Below, piece after piece: positions 58,168 to 64,000 of a stretch of DNA of 64,000 nt; position 1 is the stretch's first letter, and every line of letters begins with the position of its first letter. Under the pieces are notes generated by a model that did not search any database, was not told where the DNA came from, and was given only the letters and a program-made list of their open reading frames with translations. Origin of the DNA: Maratus speciosus (lineage: Eukaryota; Arthropoda; Arachnida; Araneae; Salticidae); contig OZ010790.1 in NCBI GenBank assembly GCA_963932465.1, positions 352,123,087 to 352,187,086 on the forward strand, given 5' to 3'. Both the position numbers and the translations under genes were made by a program.

Positions 58168-59196
58168 TGTAACGAAGCTTCCGTTATACTATAGATGTGG
58201 CCGTGTTATTGACGACGTACTGAAATTTAGAACACCAGGTCTTATTAAAAAAACTCCAACTTGTTAAACGAACTTTTTCTTTATTACATGATGAAAGGCG
58301 AAGGGAGAGGTACAAGGGGAATGCGATCAGAGCTTCTTGTTAAAGTGACATCACGAGGTAAGAGACAGCGCATGAGTGTGATGAATATACAGTTACAACT
58401 TTCTAGCTTGGCTGACTACAATATCGCCAATTTACAAATATTTTGCGCCATGCACAGGAGTGGAGATAAACATTAGCTGATATGGATTCGCCAAATACAT
58501 ACGGCAGGCTTCTACCATATTAATTGTGTAGGGGGGCAGATTGTGGGCTGCAAACATTCTTGAATCATGATAGGCGCAGTCCAATCTGTACATTGATACA
58601 GCTGCGGTTAAAAAAAATAAAAATTGTTTCTGGATAAGGCATAGTAACAGACCGAATTCGTTAGGCTAAAAAGCATGAGAATGTATTTTTCTAGACCAGA
58701 TGTTAGATCAAAGATAAACCGCTTTACCAAAAAATGCAGAATTGACATACATATGAACAAAAGGGTGTGAATGTTGAAGTGTATTGGGAAGAAAACTCTA
58801 ATGAATAGATTGCCTGTTAAGTGATTATAAATGATGAGTTATATTCATGCCCAAATAAGGAAATGCCCGAAGTTAAAATGCTTTTGTTTTTAACAGACAA
58901 CAGTAACGTTTTTCTACAAGGTTAAATCGTATGTGTGAGAGACTCACAAAGTGAAAATGGAGAGTGATTCACTGATTTTATTTTATTAAAGATATGAGTA
59001 ACTAGAATAATTTAATTTAAATGTGCAGGGCCATTAATACAATCGCTTTAATTTTTAAATGTTGAATTTAATTTAGGGGCTGCACTGTTTGATTATAGTG
59101 CACTAAAATAAATAAGTTATTAAACAGAATTTTAATTGAAACTGGTGTGTGTGGGGGGAATGGAATGCAAACATATATAACGAGATAGTCGTTATA
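58168..59196 (-). repeat. 5' LTR of the retrotransposon
   Basis: The 1,029-bp repeat starts TGTAACGAAGCTTCC and ends TCGTTATA on the plus strand; these are short inverted ends, with TA in place of TG at the 5' end in the coding sense. It is uninterrupted and about 98% identical to the parts of the left LTR. As the 5' LTR of a minus-strand element it should carry the promoter and polyadenylation signals. I could not assign these with confidence. A 71-codon antisense frame (58261-58476) is present in both copies because the LTRs are duplicates. Confidence 0.95.
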
Positions 59197-59201
59197 GGGT
59201 C
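59197..59201. repeat. target-site duplication GGGTC, right
   Basis: Identical to 45364-45368. Confidence 0.9.
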
Positions 59202-59537
59202 CGGAGTTCACAAGTGACGTAAAATCCCCGCAATTGAAGAGGAAAATTAACTATGCGCCGGGATAGAATGAACACGCCTATTAGAAGGGTACGAGCTGCG
59301 AACCGCAGCAAAGAGAGAAGATGCACCAGTAAGTGAGAAGTACCACTCGACGAATAAAAATATACCATATTCTACTAATTCAATACGCCCATTTTTACTT
59401 ATCGAGGAATTCTTTTTAAAGAGAAAAGGGACACTTGGATTTTGATTTCATCTTGATCTCTCGACCTGAAAAGATGCTCTAGGATGAGTCTGGCGACTAA
59501 GACATATCTCTTCGTCACCCTGTGCAGAACATGAAAA

Positions 59538-59642
59538 GGAAACCTGATCTTGGAGGTCGCAAACCTTTCTTAGGAAACCTGATCTTGGAGGTCGCAAACC
59601 TTTCTTAGGAAACCTGATCTTCGAGGTCGAAAACATTTCTTA
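59538..59642. repeat. 35-bp tandem repeat, three copies
   Basis: The unit starting GGAAACCTGATCTTGGAGGT recurs at 59538, 59573 and 59608. The first two copies are identical and the third has a few changes. It lies in a moderately GC-rich patch (59197-59930). The minus-strand frame 59448-59636 follows the repeat and is not recognisable. Confidence 0.9.
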
Positions 59643-62600
59643 TTGCCAATGATGGATAAATCCTTCATCACCCTGTAGTATATGCGGGCAGAAGTCTGAC
59701 TGAGAAATACGACTTCATTGTTCTATCACCATTAACTGATGAAAGGGAATGTTACACCGAAAAGCACACCAGCTTCAGTCAAACGAATGTTCCTGTTTTC
59801 CCGTGATTGTGTATATACGCTCTGTCTAAAAGACACTATATGAACTCGAATGTGCTCAGTTGAAGAGACTTTTACAATTTGAAATGTGCTAACAATATCA
59901 TCATAGAGATAGGAACAATCCATGATGTACAGAGTGCTTTCGCCCCTTTCGTCTCATGTGTATGGTGAGAAAATCTTCTAAATACTTTAATATTTTGGCC
60001 ATAAAATTATTTTGTATTGATAATATATGTGTATAGGGATTTTGTGTTTAAATATGTTGCAGGCAAAATTTTTAGTGAAAATATGAGTGAAATATCATTA
60101 TTATGGACTAAACAAAATATGTATATCATAATTGGTAATATGTCCATAACTTGGCTAAGAAGCCCATCTATGTTGTGCTGTGAGAAATGCTGCCAAAATC
60201 AATATGAAGTTTATGATAATTCAGCTTTGATATAAGAAGTTTATACGCCTGAAATAATAAAATTTGATTCTTTATGTGATTCCCTATCCTATTCTTTGAA
60301 TCTCTATTTTTATTCTTTCTTTTCAAATGCTTAATAAATTCAGGAGATTTAAGAGTTTATTTTATAAAATATAAAATTGTATAAATTACTACCCACTGAA
60401 TCCTGAATATAATTTTGTACGTTAAATAAGTCGAGCATGAGTTATTGACGTATTTATTTTAGTATTCAAAATTTAACCACCTCTCATTCTCTTAATTCAA
60501 TATTACTCTCTTTTGATCTTCTCACAACGCGGATCGAGTAATATTTCTGTTAATTGTGCTAACCACTTTATTGTCGCGTGACCAAGTGTGTTGGTGATGG
60601 ATCGTCACAACAATCAACAAAAATGATAGAAATCACCACTAGAAATAAAAACAGATTAAAAGAGACACATGTCCATACAATCCAACTATTGTGCGATTCA
60701 CTCTTTGGACGTCCAATCCTCTAAATCGGCTGATTTAATTAGTTTGAAAAACCATAAATATCCCTAGTTTGTGTACAAATTTTATTATTATGTAAATGAA
60801 TTTTCCACGTTTTTCAACAAAAAATGATGAGAAAACAATAATTTGTTGAAATATACGACACCTTTGAACACTAGTGTAAATTTTCTTGTAATTTGGCACA
60901 CGCTATGTAACGAGGGACTTCTTTTTCATAAAAAAATAAATGAAAAAACTCTATTTGCTACTTAATAAGGTGCAAATTAATAATGGTAACAGAAAGATAA
61001 CATACAAATGAAGATAATAATTCATATATTTCCAGTAAATTTCAATATATTTAGTAAATTCCATTACTGCGTGGTTCCAAAATCATTTATACGCATGATT
61101 TCGCAAAAAAAAAATATTTTAACAAATGAAAGTAACTAAATAATTACCAATAAAATAATTTTACATATGTTGCGCATAAACTAACCTACGTTCCTCTACA
61201 ACTTTTTTTACATTAATTAATCGAATTAAAATTACATTGTCGAAACCATGGGTAATTGACTTTTTATTCATGCTATATAAATACAGAAAAAGGGTTTTCC
61301 TCATGATTCAGGAACAGTTGGGATTGTCGTCTTGTAAAGTTTTAATGGATATTTCTTTCAGACATATTGATTGATAATCATTTAAATTTACAGAATGAGT
61401 ATATCACGGCATGAGTATTACTCTTTTGGCATTGGTTTATAAAGAATCGCAAAATCAAACTTTTCACTGTTTGCTATAACATTGCTATAATTTTATCAAG
61501 ACGTAATTTTAATAAGGAAGCCATCGAGAATAATTTTTATTAATGTACACTATTTTTCTATCTTAAATGTAGTATATATATTAAAAATATGGTAAAATCA
61601 AATTAAAGAATATTGACATTTACCGATTTGTTGAAAAGTGCATATTTAATTTTAAATAATCCGATACTCACTTGATACCATGAATCGTAAAACAGAAACA
61701 TATTTTGATTCACACAAATTGTATATAAGATAATGAATGAAAAATTAGCTTGCGCCTACAGATATTGGAAAAAAAATACATACCACATTGCATCATGTAA
61801 AATAGTGGTGTGATAGAAAATAAGAAACGTTTTGTATGGTAAATGTTGAATCCTTCCTCAACATAAAATCATTTCACATTTATTCTGTAAAAAAAAAAAA
61901 AAAAAAAAAATTAAATGATGCCTATTATTAGGTCAATAAAGATTTAAAAAATTGAGTAATGGAAACTTTTAAATAAATTTGTTAAATGTAATCCTAAACA
62001 ACTATAAGAAAGTACTTAAATTTTTGTCCGCGATTTTTGTTGTTGTTAAAACCAACAAAACGTGAAGTTCATGAATTATAGATCGTTCCAGTAATATGCG
62101 AAAAACATCTATTCACTATCCTTTGTTACTTTCATATTTAGAATCAATACAGCACTTAGAAATGGACGTGAAAGAAAGCATTTTCTTCGTCTGTACAAAC
62201 ACCTGACTATTTCTCATGAGAAAATACATTCTATGAGAGTGAAAAGATCTGATCATCTTTCAACTAATGTGATAAAATGTTGTGCTGTACTGCATCAAAA
62301 GTAGCCAGAGAAGCATAATGCATGTGTATTGAATTTCAATTAGAAGCTAACTTCTTTCATCTTTTTTTTATACGGATTGTTCTTTTGAAAATGGGTACTT
62401 AGTGATTTTCAGAAAATAAGTTCTACTGATTGTGTGCTTTTTTTCTAAGTTCTATAGGAAAAATGTTTTAGAATGTAAATTTTAAAGAGTTATTAATACT
62501 TTATTCAAATTAAAAAGATTTTACATTTCTTTCTTTCTTTCACATATATTAAATTAACTGTGTTATCCGGAATTTGATTCCAGCAATACTAAAATACTAA

Positions 62601-63545
62601 GAAAACATCCCAGTTTTTTATATAAATCATGCTATTTTTTTGTGAAGGTGGGAGGTGCAAACAATGATTACAGGTTAAAAAATTTTGTTTCTTTTAATCC
62701 TTATTCATTATACACAAATGTATGATAACTTATAACAGATGTTCAATTCTAATACTCAAAATACTATAAAAAACACTAAATTTTAATATTCAATGTAAGT
62801 AACTTAATTTATACTTTGCATATTTAAATAGTTTATTTTATGATATACCTGGTATATTATATCATTGTTATAACGAAACATATGTCATATTTTCATCAAA
62901 AATAATCTAATCAACACTCAAAATTCTTCTTACCCATTTACAAATTTAAAAATATCACTGAAAATAGCTTTTGAATCATATTTCAAAATAGTTTTTAAAA
63001 GAAATGTAAATACCTTATGATAAGAAAAATCCTTAACAGAACATGCTAGTAAACATACTTTTAAAAAAGATGGATATAAATATGGAATCATTCAAATAAA
63101 AAAGAAAATTGCATGTATTTTATTTAAACATGATTCTTTTCCCCGGAAGATATTTTTTTTCATTGTAACCTGCAAACGGTTTTTGAGTTTCTAATATTTT
63201 AAAAATGTTGTAGTTACAATTGCATTAAAAACCATTTGTTTTGAAAATCAGATGTTTAGAAAAGTCTTCTAGCTACTGAAAAAGAGACATGGAATCTGTA
63301 TCTTATTTGGAATATAAAGAAACTTTTTAAAATCGTTTTTAAGTGCACAAAAATAGCAAGCGTAATATTCCCCTGTAAATTTTGAAGACTTTCAAAGTTT
63401 TGAAAATTCAATTATAATTTTAAAAGGTATTTTTTATATAAAATTTGTATTTGAGCTCAAATGTAAATAAAAAGTATCAAAAAATATTTTATTTACATTT
63501 TAAATTATGTTTAGCATGTTACTTTTAAAAGAGCATTTGCGGCCA
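59643..63545. other. AT-rich intergenic DNA, nothing coding recognised
   Basis: Frames at 59732-59923 and 60017-60235 show no recognisable domain. A 22-A run is at 61889-61910 and a TTTC microsatellite near 62527-62541. No RNA gene or element end was supported. Confidence 0.5.
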
Positions 63546-64000
63546 TTAACCCTTAAATGCCGGGTGTTGCTTTTCGGCAACATACCCAATTTACGCTCTA
63601 AAATACTATTAGAATAATATTGAGGCTATAATACCTAATGTTGCCAATGAAATACATTCTCAAAATATTATTAAATCGATTTTCAACATGTAGATGGCAA
63701 CACTTGTGCTGTTTAAGAATAAAGATAGATTTATTTTTTCAATTGTTGCTACTTGTTCTCTTTGTTTTGTTTGGAAGCTTTCGAAATACCCCATTGTGTT
63801 CTGAAGTGAGCAAGTAAAATATATTTCTTATTATAGTTCTTAAAATTCTCGTGTGTTTAATTTTATAGAATTTTATCTAGCAATATTATTTTTTTAATTA
63901 AAGACCAGTATTGCCGATTAGCAACAAACTGTTTTTTAGCCGTAAACTATACTTAAAACAAAATATGATTTTTTAAAGTATTTTTCCCATGATTTATTTA
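63546..64000. repeat. possible TTAA element left end with repeated TTGCC/GGCAA motifs
   Basis: TTAACCCTTAAATGCCGGGT at 63546 is a TTAA followed by CCC, as in the other miniature elements here. A perfect small hairpin TGTTGC-TTTTCG-GCAACA follows. Related words (AATGTTGCCAAT, GATGGCAACACTTG, ATTGCCGATTAGCAAC) recur up to about 63930. No right end was found before the window ends. Confidence 0.35.

Larger units (their letters stand above)
45369..59196 (-). mobile_element. complete but degenerate Ty3/gypsy-type LTR retrotransposon
   Basis: Two LTRs flank a minus-strand gag-pol region in the order gag, zinc knuckle, protease, reverse transcriptase, RNase H, integrase. The integrase-last order is diagnostic of Ty3/gypsy as opposed to Ty1/copia. 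A 5-bp duplication GGGTC flanks the whole unit, so both ends are original. By eye the LTRs differ at about 18 of about 1,030 sites, indicating a fairly recent insertion. Even so, every coding part carries stops or frameshifts. Nested insertions at 45455-47951, 52358-52871 and 56278-56549 bring the total to 13.8 kb; without them it would be about 10.6 kb. No envelope-like frame is present. Confidence 0.95.

Noticed and set aside
58261..58476. 71-codon plus-strand frame present in both LTRs (also 47959-48174)
   Set aside because: It is antisense to the element and is duplicated only because LTRs are duplicates. No recognisable domain is present, and the replacement differences between copies show no coding constraint.

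Overview
The window looks like a gene-poor, very AT-rich stretch of an animal nuclear genome, most likely an arthropod. A spider or other chelicerate is my guess from the kinds of repeats, and nothing in the window proves it. I found no convincing complete host gene. What can be supported is almost entirely transposable elements, their broken transposases, tandem repeats and homopolymers of 22-41 bases. One short terminal exon (41717-41856) and one short frame interrupted by a retroelement (45275-45368, resuming at 59202) are the only host-coding candidates.

Layout. 1-10.8 kb: AT-rich DNA with a 105-bp tandem dimer, a foldback-type element (623-1006), a pogo-like non-autonomous element (4274-5070), an internally deleted mariner (5201-5900) and a degenerate short-motif region around a 41-A run. 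10.8-20 kb: a TTAA-flanked miniature element (10860-11067), a palindromic CCGGGTGTCCC element (11235-11689), a 150-bp tandem array ending in a hairpin (11869-12785), a 328-bp tandem dimer (15396-16053), and the first of two Helitron-type 3' ends (18503). 20.9-28.5 kb: a large interrupted inverted repeat. Its left arm carries a 2.56-kb Helitron-like insertion (21063-23619) whose empty A^T site is preserved in the right arm. Its right arm carries a 147-bp tandem-array insertion (about 25667-26998). 29.4-31.9 kb: a decayed Tc1-like element with a textbook heat-shock-element/TATA/initiator arrangement upstream of its transposase. 35-45 kb: tRNA-like SINE heads, a TTAA-flanked miniature element, the candidate exon, and Tc1 fragments in opposite orientations.

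45.4-59.2 kb is the centrepiece: a minus-strand Ty3/gypsy-type LTR retrotransposon with both LTRs, matching 5-bp target duplications (GGGTC) and roughly 2% LTR divergence. Gag, zinc knuckle, protease, reverse transcriptase, RNase H and integrase are all recognisable but broken by in-frame stops, frameshifts and nested insertions. The nested insertions are a solo LTR of another family inside the RT/RNase H region (52358-52871), a miniature TTAA element in the leader (56278-56549), and a 2.5-kb tandem-array element inside the 3' LTR (45455-47951). 59.2-64 kb is AT-rich DNA with a 35-bp tandem triplet and a possible further TTAA element.

The most interesting pattern is a shared design. Three unrelated tandem arrays (150, 147 and 327-bp units) each end in a microsatellite-like or unique tail and then a perfect 9-11 bp hairpin, followed within two bases by an A-tract. 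In two of them the hairpin-arm word also occurs once near the 5' end. Two of the three have a traceable empty site. This fits a non-autonomous Helitron2/Helentron-like (HINE/DINE-type) group, but the assignment is inference.
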